Assembly (NCBI RefSeq): GCF_019279795.1
Contig: NC_056750.1
Span: 821,801,688 to 821,865,687, forward strand
Length of the DNA: 64,000 nt
From: Protopterus annectens
Lineage: Eukaryota > Chordata > Ceratodontiformes > Protopteridae
Reading direction: 5' to 3'
Each line of letters starts with the position of its first letter. The first letter of the stretch is position 1. Position numbers and translations under genes: made by a program. The notes beneath the pieces were generated by a model. It was not told where the DNA came from and searched no databases. It saw only the letters and a list, made by a program, of their open reading frames with translations. Shown piece after piece: positions 46,160-57,309 of this stretch.

Positions 46160-46901
46160 GTTGAGATGAGTGGGGATAGTATAAAATAGGTATATGTTCA
46201 GAGAGGGGAAGGGCGGATAAGGGAGGAGTCGGCTATGGAGTGGGTGGAGGGAAGAACAAGTTCTGATTGGCTAGGGACTGTGGTGGGTGTGGTTATGTGG
46301 GGATAAATGTAGAGGTCCCAGGGGCGGGTGGGATTTGGGGGCAGGGAGGGGAGCGGAGTGAGCCCGAAAGGCGAACGGAGCGGGCAGAGCCAAAGGAGTA
46401 GAGTAGGAAATTGCTGAGAGGAAACAATCAGCCAGGTGTATAAACAGCAGGTAAGTTAGAACTGGTGGTATAAGTATTAAGAAGGTTTAGGGTATGTTAT
46501 AGGTAGAGCTAGAGTAGTCAGGTTAAGATCGGGATAGTGTGGGCAGGGGAGAGGAATGGAGAGTAAACTAGAGTACAGATCCAGGTAGAAGGCTGAAAAC
46601 AGTAAGTTGGGCAAAGATTCAGAGGAGGAGGAAGGAGAAGTGTGAGGGGGCCACGTAGAAGGCAAAGTTATAGAAGCAGATATGTATAGGAAAAAGTAAG
46701 ATAGAGATAGGAATAGTAGTAGGAAATTCAGTAGAACTTAAAGGAGGAAAGGTAGGAATACTAGTGATAGTAATAACAGAGTAGGAATGAGGGTCTGGTC
46801 AGCAAGATATAGGGGACTGTCGCTGGCTGCTGGTAGTCCTGGGCAGGTAGGTAGGCTAGGCACACGTTAAGTATTCAGGGACAATAATATAGCATGTACA
46901 T

Positions 46902-47897
46902 ACTTAGGCAGTCTTTCCTTTTAATATGAGTTGTTCCCCGACAAAAAGTCTTGTAATGGGATTAACTGGGCGCAGTTCAGGTTTTAAAGGAGGGCAGAGC
47001 TTCTTTTATATGGTATAGCTGGGTCCCGTAAGAAGGGTAGTAAAAACTTAGGCAGTCTTTCCTTTTAATATGAGTTGTTCCCCGACAAAAAGTCTTGTAA
47101 TGGGATTAACTGGGCGCAGTTCAGGTTTTCAAGGAGGGCAGAGCTTCTTTTATATGGTATAGCTGGGTCCCGTAAGAAGGGTAGTAAAAACTTAGGCAGT
47201 CTTTCCTTTTAATATGAGTTGTTCCCCGACAAAAAGTCTTGTAATGGGATTAACTGGGCAGTTCAGGTTTTCAAGGAGGGCAGAGCTTCTTTTATATGGT
47301 ATAGCTGGGTCCCGTAAGAAGGGTAGTAAAAACTTAGGCAGTCTTTCCTTTTAATATGAGTTGTTCCCCAACAAAAAGTCTTGTAATGGGATTAACTGGG
47401 CACAGTTCAGGTTTTCAAGGAGGGCAGAGCTTCTTTTATATGGTATAGCTGGGTCCCGTAAGAAGGGTAGTAAAAACTTAGGCAGTCTTTCCTTTTAATA
47501 TGAGTTGTTCCCCGACAAAAAGTCTTGTAATGGGATTAACTGGGCGCAGTTCAGGTTTTCAAGGAGGGCAGAGCTTCTTTTATATGGCATAGCTGGGTCC
47601 CGTAAGAAGGGTAGTAAAAACTTAGGCAGTCTTTCCTTTTAATATGAGTTGTTCCCCGACAAAAAGTCTTGTAATGGGATTAACTGGGCGCAGTTCAGGT
47701 TTTCAAGGAGGGCAGAGCTTCTTTTATATGGTATAGCTGGGTCCCGTAAGAAGGGTAGTAAAAACTTAGGCAGTCTTTCCTTTTAATATGAGTTGTTCCC
47801 CGACAAAAAGTCTTGTAATGGGATTAACTGGGCGCAGTTCAGGTTTTCAAGGAGGGCAGAGCTTCTTTTATATGGTATAGCTGGGTCCCGTAAGAAG
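46902..47897 (-). promoter_or_regulatory. Seven ~144-bp tandem monomers, each with a TATA box facing LINE-A
   Basis: Units start at 46,902, 47,046, 47,190, 47,332, 47,476, 47,620 and 47,764 (144 bp; one is 142 bp from loss of a GC dinucleotide). They are nearly identical. Each contains, on the minus strand, CTATACCATATAAAAGAAGC, an exact TATAAAAG. The array ends directly at the 5' UTR of the minus-strand LINE-A, the arrangement of promoter monomers in mouse L1 elements. Function inferred, not shown. Confidence 0.7.
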
Positions 47898-47996
47898 AGT
47901 CAGTACCAATTTATTTGTGTTATGAAGGAATTTGCTTGGGTATTTCTGTAACCCATAGGTTTGAGAATATATTAGATTTGCTCTTCTGTCTTTGTG

Positions 47997-48858
47997 TGAT
48001 GGCTGGGGATCTGGTAGATGAGGAGCAAATGGAAAGTTTATGTCAGGAATTTCAAAATCGAGGATATGACATGGAGAATGTTATAAATATGAGAGATAAT
48101 ATAATGGAGCTTAGAATGGAACAAGCAGCTCCCTATTTTGGTAAACAATTAGCTATTACTGATAAAAATAGTACTTCATCCCCTAAGGTGAGGTATGTTA
48201 CAACATATAACAATATGACAAAATATGTAGAAGCGGTAATTAAAAGGAACTGGCGGATTTTATTAGTTCAACCAGAATTATATGCATTGTTAGGAAATAA
48301 ACCTTACTTTGTATATAGAAACATGAGTAATTTAAAAAGAAAGTTATGTTTTAAAGATTTTAAGGTAAATTTTTAACTACTTCTATAACATACAATACAG
48401 GAACAGCTCCATGCTGTAATTGTAGCTGCTGCTCAGACAGTTGTGACAAGAAGTATTTCGAACATCCAACAAGTAAACAAAAATATGTATGTGCAGTAAC
48501 TTGTAAGACAACTATGGTTGTGTACCTTGCTACGTGTACACAATGTCAGGGATTTTATGTTGGAAAATGTTCTAGATGCTTGAAAGATCGTATTATTGAA
48601 CACAAGTCAGATATGAGAAGGAATATTCCATCTAATGCATTAGCACAACATAGGATAGATAGTGGTAACTTACACAATTTTAAATTTAAAGTATTAGAAG
48701 TTGTATATAAAAATCTTAGATTTGGTGACCAGAATAATAAGTTAGAAATGTCTGAGTATAGATGGATAATAAGACTTGCAGCGGATAGAACACCTGGGTT
48801 AAATAATAGAATGACACTTAAACCAATACTTGATTTTAGACAGAAGCAATACAGATAG
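47997..48858 (+). pseudogene. PLE-2 RT thumb, linker and GIY-YIG endonuclease
   Basis: First frame (to 48,376): FQNRGYDMENVINMRDNIME, then VRYVTTYNNMTKYVEAVIKR, NWRILLVQPELYALLGNKPY and FVYRNMSNLKRKLC, the Penelope RT-to-endonuclease linker. After a frameshift near 48,375 comes a Cys cluster (CCNCSCCSDSCDK), then VVYLATCTQCQGFYVGKCSR (GIY-YIG core as YLAT...FYVGK), CLKDRIIEHKSD (Arg and Glu of the active site present) and a C-terminus to the stop at 48,856-48,858. The nuclease domain has intact key residues; only the frameshift and missing RT make it non-functional. Confidence 0.85.
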
Positions 48859-48892
48859 TTACCTATTTTAAGGACTATTTTTTTTCTAGAGA

Positions 48893-48896
<4 letters not shown>

Positions 48897-48954
<58 letters not shown>
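48897..48954. repeat. (TA)n microsatellite in PLE-2
   Basis: About 29 TA units between the endonuclease stop codon and the element's 3' end. Confidence 0.97.
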
Positions 48955-48956
<2 letters not shown>

Positions 48957-49233
48957 TAAGATATAAGCTATATTATGTACACTTTATTTAAAATTTAAAA
49001 ATGAGATAGTGAATTGTCTGTTGTTGGTTTAAACAAAAATTATTTTTGTTGTTTTTAGTATCAAACATGTTTTTGTATGAGCATTTAATGCAGATATATG
49101 CTGTACCTTTTAGAGATGATTGTGTTCTTAATGATGTCTTAATGACATTAGAAAATAGATTGGATGGCTGTGTCATGTGGTGTTTTTTTAAAAACTGTTA
49201 TAATCTAATGTTTTAGTATTATTAGTTCTAACA

Positions 49234-49256
49234 CTGAAGAAGGGACATTCCCGAAA
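49234..49256 (+). ncRNA. Hammerhead-ribozyme-like core in PLE-2
   Basis: CTGAAGA (49,234-49,240) followed by a short GGG/CCC hairpin and GAAA (49,253-49,256). It has the same layout as the PLE-1 core, with the permitted variable position 7 (A instead of T). Stem II is shorter than in PLE-1. Outer stems not verified. Confidence 0.5.
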
Positions 49257-49309
49257 GCTTTGTTATTTATTAATAAAGACAGCGTTTTCCATCGGTTCTA
49301 TCTTGTTTT

Positions 49310-50340
49310 TGTGATCTGGTAGAAGAACCAGCCACTTACTCTGATCACAGTTATTCACAACATCCCAGCTGGAACCATCAGACATACAGCTTGTGTAATA
49401 CACAAGATTGTGCCAAACACCACAGACATTTGTAATCCTATTTTGTCACCCAACTTCAAGACTGCAGTGCTACTAGTCTTAAAGAGATGATTAAGGTTTA
49501 TAAGCAAGCCCTTTCCTCTTTACTTGACACTGTAGCCACAAGCTATGTAAGACCAGTCTAGACGACCCTGTTGGAGCCTTAGTTTGACTTTCAGCTCTGT
49601 GACCTGACAAAGACTAGCTAAAGACTTGATCACAAGTGCATCACACTCCTCTGCTTGAGGATAAGCTCACTCTGGATAACTATTGTTCACTTTACCTAGC
49701 TGATGTGTCTCATAAGAATTCTGTTGTTCCAGATGATCTCTGCAGCAGCAAAGCAGTCATTTGCACTCTTTTGCATGGTGGAAAGCCTGTGTTGCCCAGA
49801 CAGTCTCAAAACATAAAAGGCATTGAAGTTGAAGATTGTGAATGAACTGTTTTTTTTTTGCTATAAAATTATATAGCCTTACCAGAACCCTAATTCTAGG
49901 CCTAAACCTCCCACCCAGATCCAAACTTGAGTTCACCCTTCCTAACCAAAAACTCCCCTCCTGCTCCCTAAACCTAAACCTCCTTTCCTGCTTGCTAACC
50001 CTAAAACTCCATCATGCTCCATAACCCAAAACTCTGCCTCACTCCCTAAACCTAAAACTCCCTTCCTACTTCCTAACCCTAAAACTTCCTTTGCAATCCC
50101 TAACCCTGAAACCCTCCTTTCCCTCCCTCAATGCGGCTGTTGCACTTCAATAATGAGTCTGAGTAAGATGTGGCAGCTGCTTGTCCAAACCTATATTCAA
50201 GTCTAAGTACATGTAGCAGCCCACATGACTTGTAAGACAGTCATGTCCTTGGCTTTGACACAGTGGTTTTGAGCACTTGCAGAAGAAGAGAGATATGGAC
50301 TAGCTTGATAAACTGCAGTAAGTTTTGTTTGTTTTTTAAT
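49310..50340. other. Unassigned DNA with a degenerate CCTAACCCTAAA minisatellite
   Basis: No gene recognised. 49,880-50,125 is a degenerate array, unit ~33 bp, built on CTAACCCTAAAACTCC and CCTGCTTCC; it is telomere-like only in the CCCTAA word. Confidence 0.55.
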
Positions 50341-50361
50341 GTGTTGAAGAATATGTGCATG

Positions 50362-50363
<2 letters not shown>

Positions 50364-50421
<58 letters not shown>

Positions 50422-50424
50422 TCT

Positions 50425-50506
<82 letters not shown>
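50364..50506. repeat. Compound (GT)n-(TA)n-(CA)n microsatellite
   Basis: (GT)n at 50,364-50,414, (TA)n at ~50,429-50,468 and (AC)n at 50,469-50,505. The outer tracts are inverted relative to each other, so the block can fold back. Confidence 0.97.
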
Positions 50507-50511
<5 letters not shown>

Positions 50512-50767
50512 TACTTTTTATTTATCTCTATTTCTTGGCCAGACAGTCCAACTGGGCAAAATCCCTTTTCAGTAGAGGCCTAGAGAGAAAAACTCCTTGT
50601 TTTCATATTAAAACATAAAATATTACAAATATAGCAAAACATATCATGTGATGACAATTTTTAAACTCCCACAAAGTGGATTTGAGAAATACAAACAGTT
50701 TCCAAAAACATACATCGGCATGAAGAAAAGGAACAAGTGGCAAACATATGATATAAACAAAAAAGTC

Positions 50768-50918
50768 TATATTGCCTAATCGAAAGCCACTTTATGGACC
50801 CCCTAAACATCCAACTACCGTTTATGCGAATGGCCAATTCAACGAATGAAATCGCTTAGCTGTCATCGTGAATTTGCCCTTTTCCCCACTGTAGTGTGAT
50901 CCTGGAGTTGGTATAGCT
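50768..50918. mobile_element. Partial TIR element, family T
   Basis: Begins GTCTATATTGCCTAATCG (cf. TIRs at 20,258 and 22,887). Its other end, reverse-complemented, CTATACCAACTCCAGGATCA, matches TATACCAACTCCAAGATCAC inside the element at 20,459-20,480. The second TIR is missing; a 38-bp minisatellite starts where it would be. Confidence 0.6.
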
Positions 50919-51440
50919 AGAGCAGGTTCATAACCAAGAGATGGGCAAGTACTGCTAGAGCAGGTGCATAACCAAGAGATGGACAGGTACTGTTAGAGCA
51001 GGTGCATAACCAAGAGATGGGCAGGTACTACTAGAGCAGGTGTATACCCAAGAAATGGACAGGTACCGTTAGAGCAAGTGCATAACCAAGAGATGGGCAG
51101 GTACTGTTAGAACAGGTGCATAACCAAGAGATGGAAAGGTACTGTTAGAGCAGGTGCATAACCAAGAGATGGGCAGGTACTACTAGAGCAGGTGTATACC
51201 CAAGAAATGGACAGGTACCGTTAGAGCAAGTGCATAACCAAGAGATGGGCAGGTACTGTTAGAACAGGTGCATAACCAAGAGATGGAAAGGTACTGTTAG
51301 AGCAGGTGCATAACCAAGAGATGGGCAGGTACTGCTAGAGCAGGTGTATACCCAAGAGATGGACAGGTAATGTTAGAGCAGGTGCATAACCAAGAGATGA
51401 GCAGGTACTGTTAGAGCAGGTTCATAACCAAGAGATGGGC
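50919..51440. repeat. 38-bp minisatellite with 152-bp higher-order period
   Basis: About 13-14 copies of a 38-bp unit (AGAGCAGGTGCATAACCAAG, AGATGGACAGGTACTGTT). A four-unit block with shared variants (TGTATACCC, ACCGTTAGAGCAAG, GTTAGAACAGG) repeats at 152 bp. Confidence 0.92.
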
Positions 51441-51784
51441 TCGGTCTAGTTGTCATACTTCAATCAGTATGTTGTTCCACAGTTTAGAAAGACAAATTGA
51501 ATAATGTGAGTCATCAGCTATGGTTTTAAATTTGCTAGAAATAAAGAGATTTTTATTTCCTGAATGCAGTTTCCATGTGTGTGAGTACTGTCAGAGAATG
51601 CTGTCGAAAGAAGGACAACTTTTAGATTTGTAAATTACATTTTTTTGCAATAATGAGTAGGAGAGATATTGTGGAAACTCAGTCTGGTGTTATTGTTTAA
51701 GGACAACACAGTGGTATGTTCATGACAGAAGGGTAGTTATGACTTTAGCTATCTTGTTACAGTGCGCATCCACTTTCTTGTTTC

Positions 51785-51790
51785 ATATAT

Positions 51791-51852
<62 letters not shown>
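51785..51852. repeat. (TA)n microsatellite
   Basis: Uninterrupted TA run with a short (TACA)n-like right edge, inside LINE-A copy 3. Confidence 0.95.
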
Positions 51853-51864
<12 letters not shown>

Positions 51865-52014
51865 CACATACAATGGAGGTTAGTAAGAATGGGAGCTGCA
51901 TAAAGAAGTGATGGGAGAAGATAGGATGAAAATACAATTTTCCTAGCAGATTCTGAGATATATGCACTAGCTCAATAAACTGCAGCAGGGTTTTTGTTTG
52001 TTTTTTAATATGTT

Positions 52015-52555
52015 GAAGAACATGATGATCAAATGTTAGTTTTTAACCAGTAGTAACACCCAGCAACTGAAGAACACGATGATCAAATGTTAGAGTTTAA
52101 CCAGTAGTAAAACCCAGCAATTGAAGAACATGATGATCAAATGTTAGATTTTAACCAGTAGTAACACCCAGCAATTGAAGAACATGATGATCAAATGTTA
52201 GATTTTAACCAATAGTAACACCCAGCAACTGAAGAACATGATGATCAAATGTTAGATTTTAACCAGTAGTAACACCCAGCAATTGAAGAACATGATGATC
52301 AAATGTTAGATTTTAACCAGTAGTAACACCCAGCAATTGAAGAACATGATGATCAAATGTTAGATTTTAACCAGTAGTAACACCCAGCAACTGAAGAACA
52401 TGATGATCAAATGTTAGATTTTAACCAGTAGTAACACCCAGCAATTGAAGAACATGATGATCAAATGTTAGATTTTAACCAGTAGTAACACCCAGCAATT
52501 GAGGAACATGATGATCAAATGTTAGATTTTAACCAGTAGTAACACCCAGCAATTT
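52015..52555. repeat. 54-bp minisatellite made from LINE-A RT coding sequence
   Basis: Ten copies of a 54-bp (18-codon) unit containing CATGATGATCAAATGTTAG and CCAGTAGTAACACCCAGCAA. On the minus strand it reads QLLGVTTG-stop-NLTFDHHV, homologous to LLGVTIDNLLKFDAHI in LINE-A copy 2, so the unit arose by amplifying RT sequence. Units differ by only one to three bases. Confidence 0.9.
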
Positions 52556-53624
52556 TGTCTTGATACTATTTTTTTGTAATATTGTCTTTTGATGCAACAG
52601 TAAAGGTTTGTTTTTGGAGCTGTTTTGGTAGGAACACTAGTTTTTTTACATTTAACATTAGGTCGGTGATGAGTAACCATGGCTCAAAGGATGAAAACGA
52701 CTGTTGATTGATTGCTGAAGGTATAGTATGTTAGCAGATGAGGGCAGAGTCATCTGTGTATTGCACTATGCTTGGTTCCAGTATGGAGATCATTTATAAG
52801 GATGTTAAACAGTAATGCCTCTATGACTGATCCTTAAGGAACAGCAACAGACAGAGGGAGAAATTATCAGTGTTTATTTTGCCATTTTACAGTTTTTATA
52901 TCTATTTGATAGGGAGCTCTGAAATCATAAGAGAGAGGTAAGTGTTCAAGTCCTGAAGAAGAAAGTTTGATTAGTAATTTTTGATGAGAAACTAAATATT
53001 TAAGGATTTAGACAGATCAAAGAAAAGAGAAAAGACAAGGTTACCGGTGTTTATGTGAAAGTTTATGGTGTCAGTGAAACTGAGGATGCAAGTGCTTGTG
53101 TTATGGTGGGGATGAAACCATGCTGAATTTCAGAAAGAAAATTGTTGTTGCTAAAGTAGTTGAGAAGCTGAGAATGGATACATTTTTCAAGAACCTTAGA
53201 GAGAGGAGATAGAATAGCTATACGTCTATAGTTAGAGAATTCAGTGGAACTGCCACTTTTGTGCCGGGGAATATTATTTTTTTCTAGAATGAGGAAATAT
53301 AGATGTTCATCGTGTTACCCTGCTGAAATCATCACACTTGGGTTATCCTGTCATCAGGCGGTCCCGCAGTCGGCTGGAATTCCAAAGTCTTGGTCTGGCG
53401 TCAGTTGTTGTAGCTTCTTCCCTGACGTCAGTGCGCCAGGGGTATATATATATATTGCAACCGATGCCATTTTATTCAGTCTTTCTTGCCGTGCGGTGCC
53501 CGAAGCAGAAGCAGTTTGCAAGTGCCAGTCGGCTGACTCCTGAGATTTTCAAATTCGAATTTCAGACCGAAGTCTTCTATAAAGCTAAGTACCCCATTGG
53601 GGAAACTTTTCTTGCCTCAGACCG

Positions 53625-55413
53625 ATGTCAGAAAAAGTTAACAATTGTATTTCTTGTGGGAAGCAAATACCTCATAAGGATTTTCATTCTTATTGCATAC
53701 CTTGCCTAGGCCCAGACCTCGACGTCACTAGTTGTCGTTTTTGTGCTAGGTTTAATAAATGTACTATTAAAAGACACTTTGATTTTGCACGACACTACTT
53801 CGGTAGAAAATTTAATTACAGTATGCCGTCAGAGCAACCGACTATCGGCATGCACAAAAAATGCAAGGATAAGGACAGATAGCCCAGGCCTAAGCCAGAT
53901 TCCGAGGCCTCGACTGGTCCGGTCTCCGGTTCTCCAGTCCTCAGTGAGGCTGCGACGCAGCCCCTGACTACCGCAGATTTGGAACCCGAGACTGCTTCGG
54001 AACTTTTGACGGAATGTACCAGGCCGACGCAACCATTTAGTTCAGGCCATACCGACGACATTACTGATAAAGATGCCAGTGCTGCTGAAATGCCTTCGGT
54101 TTCTGAAGGCGTTTTCAGACCGGCGACGCTTACCATTAAAACGTATCCTAAGACAAAGACTCCTATTAAATCTAAAAGGACTGCATTTCAGTCCCCTGTT
54201 CAAGGCCCCATGCCTAAGAAACAGATGCTCAAAATGGCTGAGAATTTGATCTCTTTAATCAGGTGTTCCCAGCCTCCTCCAGACAAAAGGCCTAGACAAG
54301 AGGAAGACTATGCATCCTCTGAACAAGTGTCCATTTCTTCAGCCTCTTCTGAAGACCAAGATTACTCCTTCTCCCCTTATGAAGATTCTGATGCTGAGGA
54401 TTCCATTCCCTCAGCTTCTCCTTCTGAAGACTATTCCTTTGGGGAAACTTTACACACTATGAGGGAACATTCTCACTGGGAAGGTCAGGACTACTCTGAC
54501 TCAAAGAAAAGGCTCAGAGAGTTTCTTTTACTCCCCCAGTACAGACCATTTGCCATCCCACCCGTGTTAGACATTGTGGATGATGTTTACTTAGAATCCA
54601 GTTTGAACCCAGACTCTACCTCCTGCTCCGGCCAAGCCTGACAGATACTACAGAGTGCCTGATTCCCACAAATTTCTTTACAAAAGTCCTGTTGCTAACC
54701 CAGAGACAATCTACCAGGGTCCCAAAGGGGCTAAGGCTTCTATGGCTAAAAATCCTGTACCCTCTGAAAGGGATTCCAGAGCACTAGACAGATGGGGGAA
54801 AAAGGTTTACACCTCAGCCACTCTAGCTATGAGGGCACTAAATTGCCAATTTCACATGCTTAAGTATCAGCAATTTCTAATCTCACAGTTAAAGCAAAGA
54901 ATCACCACTCTCCCTCAACAGTCTGAATTGAAAGAAATGCAGGATCTGTTGCATGCAACTGAAGAGGTGGGCAAACACACCTTACAATGTGGGTTTGATT
55001 CTCTGGAGGCCTCCTGCATAGCAGCTGTCAGTGGGTCTGTTATATGTAGACATGCTTGGTTAAAGGAACAAACTTTGCCTGATCATGTTAAAGCAAAGCT
55101 TCTAGATGCTCCCTTACAGCAGGATGTTCTTTTTGGAGTTAAAGCAGAAGAAGTCTTAAAGAAAATGGAGGATAAGGCAAAATCTATGCAGACAGTCAAA
55201 GATTTCCTACAGGTACAGCCCCCTCGCTTCAGCAGAAATTGGCCAACAAAAAATTGGTCCTTTCCAGCTACTGACAGACCACAGAGGGGTAAATACAGAC
55301 ATCCAAGAGGCAGAGGACAACCACAAGCCCAGTACAAACCTCGACAATGGGGCACTGCAACACAGAAGGGAGAAGAAGACAGGTCCCAAACTACCAGAAG
55401 GCCATCTCAATGA
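53625..55413 (+). pseudogene. DIRS gag-like protein
   Basis: Starts at ATG 53,625 with a Cys/His-rich N-terminus (CISCGKQIPHKDFHSYCIPC then LGPD, and SCRFCARFNKC), the zinc-binding start typical of DIRS gag. An acidic Ser/Glu-rich middle follows (SSEQVSISSASSEDQDYSFS), then KPDRYYRVPDSHKFLYKSPV and an RG/Q-rich basic end (RHPRGRGQPQAQYKPRQ). Broken by a stop at 53,880-53,882 and a frameshift near 54,620. Expected role: particle assembly. Confidence 0.75.
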
Positions 55414-55414
55414 C

Positions 55415-57306
55415 TTGCACCTCATCTGGCCAAGCAACACTCTCTTGGCAGCCCCCTTGGGAGGAAAACTCGCACTTTTTTCAGACAACTGGCACAGTGT
55501 CACAAAGGACAAATGGGTCCTAGACATAATTTCACGAGGATACAGATTCCATTTTCACACCTTGCCAATGAAAAGAGGAATGCCAAACCTGCAACAAAAT
55601 CAATGGGCAGAGGCACAAAAACAAATTACAGCTCTCATGGACATGAGCCATTCAACTGGTACCTACTCGAGAGCAAGGCCAAGGATTTTATTCAAGACTC
55701 TTTCTAGTTCCCAGAAAGGACAATGCCTGGAGACCAATTCTGGACCTTTCAATTCTAAACACCTTCTTACAAGTACCCAAATTCAAGATGCTAACACTAC
55801 AGCAGCTTCTTCCCATGTTGGGCAAGAAAGCATGGCTAGTAACATTGGACCTCAAGGAGGCATACCTGCATGTCCCTATCAGACAAAGTTGCAGAAGATA
55901 CCTCCGTTTCATTGCAGGTTCAACCCATTACCAATTCTCTGCACTGCCCTACTGCACCCACGGTCTTCACAAAATGCCTGGCACCAGTAATTGCATACTG
56001 CAGACAAAGAGGAATTCAAATATACCCATAATTGGATGACTACCTCATCCAAGCAGAAAGCAAGGACATCCTCTTACAACATCTGGCTTTTGTAAAACAT
56101 CTTCTAAGTTTCCTAGGGTACACAGTAAATGAAAAGAAATCAAAACTAGTACCCTCACAAAATATGACATTCCTGGGTGCCAGCTTGAATACAACGGCCC
56201 AGAAGGCTTATCTGATGCCAGACAAACAACTACAACTGACTCAATATTTCAGAACAATGGCAACAAAGACCCAACTACCTGCAAGAAAAATTCTGCAGAC
56301 CTTGGGCTTCATGGCATCTTGCATACTACTAATACCATTTGCAAAGCTGCATATGAGGAAATTACAGTGGTACCTAAAAAGCGTATGGTCTCAACACAGC
56401 CACAGCTTGGACACAATGATATCTCTCATTCCCTGCCTACAACAGGAGTTTCTATGGTGGTCACAGGCATGTCACCTCAACAAGGGTCAGCCTTTCACCT
56501 TGCCCCCAGCCAGGCAAACTATGACAACAGATGCATCAGACTATGCCTGGGGGGCACACATGGCAGGACGGTGCATTCAAGGCGTATGGACTGCAGATCA
56601 AAGGAATCTGCACATCAATCAAAAAGAGATGCCAGCTGTACAGAATGCTCCGACAGCCTTCAAGAATCTATTACATCCAGGACAACTTACAATAAGGATG
56701 GACAACACCACAGTAATGTGGTACATAAACAAACAAGGGGGTACACACTCATACCCTCAATGCAGGCAAGCAATGACCTTGTGGAACACAGCTCTGGCTT
56801 ACCAAGTTCAGTTACAAGCTCAATTCCTGCCAGGAAAAAAGAACACGTTGGCAGACGACCTCAGCAGAAACATCATGGATCCCCAAGAGTGGAAACTGGA
56901 TCCACAAGTATTTGCAATGATAACTCAAAAATGGGGCCTTCCAGACATAGACCTGTTTGCTAGCCCCCAAAACTATCAGCTAACAACATTTTGTACAAGG
57001 ACACTGCACCACCAAGCTTGGAAAGTGGACGCACTCTCATTCAGTTGGAAAAACCTGACAGTATATGCCTTCCCTCCATTGCCTCTCCTCACAAAGGTGC
57101 TTTTGAAAGTCAGAAAGGAGAGACCACGACTGATACTCATAGCCCCAGACTGGCCACGCCAGCACTGGTACCCACTTTTGAGGAATATGACCCAGGGCCC
57201 ACCTTGGATTTTACCACAAATTGCCCATTTGCTCACACAGCAAAACAATCAGATTCTTCACAGCCAGCTCAAAGCCTTAAAACTGGCTGCATGGCAAATC
57301 ACCTAA
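55415..57306 (+). pseudogene. DIRS reverse transcriptase-RNase H and C-terminal domain
   Basis: RT start GGKLALFSDNWHSVTKDKWV (~55,460), then VTLDLKEAYLHVPI (motif A, ~55,840, second frame) and LDDYLIQAES (motif C, ~56,032, third frame), so two frameshifts lie inside RT. RNase H follows: TTDASDYAWGAHMAGR, a Glu block INQKEMPAVQNA, RMDNTTVMWYINKQGG and a KKNTLADDLSRN block. The C-terminal KWGLPDIDLFASPQN...APDWPRQHWYPLL region is the DIRS-type methyltransferase-like domain, ending at 57,306. The reading frame from RNase H to the end is uninterrupted. Confidence 0.85.
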
Positions 57307-57309
57307 GCA

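Larger units (their letters stand above)
42479..46901 (-). mobile_element. LINE-A copy 2, near-intact (L2/CR1/Rex1-like)
   Basis: Minus-strand LINE with 5' UTR (46,901-46,160, GC-rich around 46,330-46,400), an endonuclease-RT reading frame broken only once (46,159-42,934), a 3' UTR with an internal ~57-bp tandem pair (42,575-42,690), and a 3' end (ATTT)n at 42,479-42,500. Tandem promoter-like monomers lie directly upstream (46,902-47,897). No ORF1 is apparent. This is the least decayed retrotransposon in the window. Confidence 0.85.
47915..49300 (+). mobile_element. Penelope-like element PLE-2, 3' half
   Basis: Plus-strand fragment holding the RT thumb/linker, the endonuclease, a (TA)n tract and a 3' end with a hammerhead-like core. 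The RT catalytic blocks are absent, so it is 5'-truncated, beginning next to the LINE-A monomer array. It ends near AATAAAGACAGCGTTTTCC and TCTATCTTG, resembling Penelope termini. Confidence 0.8.

Noticed and set aside
46902-47897. CRISPR-like array
   Set aside because: Direct head-to-tail 144-bp repeats without unique spacers in a eukaryotic sequence; also true of the 38- and 54-bp arrays.
49880-50125. Interstitial telomeric repeat
   Set aside because: Unit is about 33 bp and only contains the CCCTAA word; no run of the hexamer.
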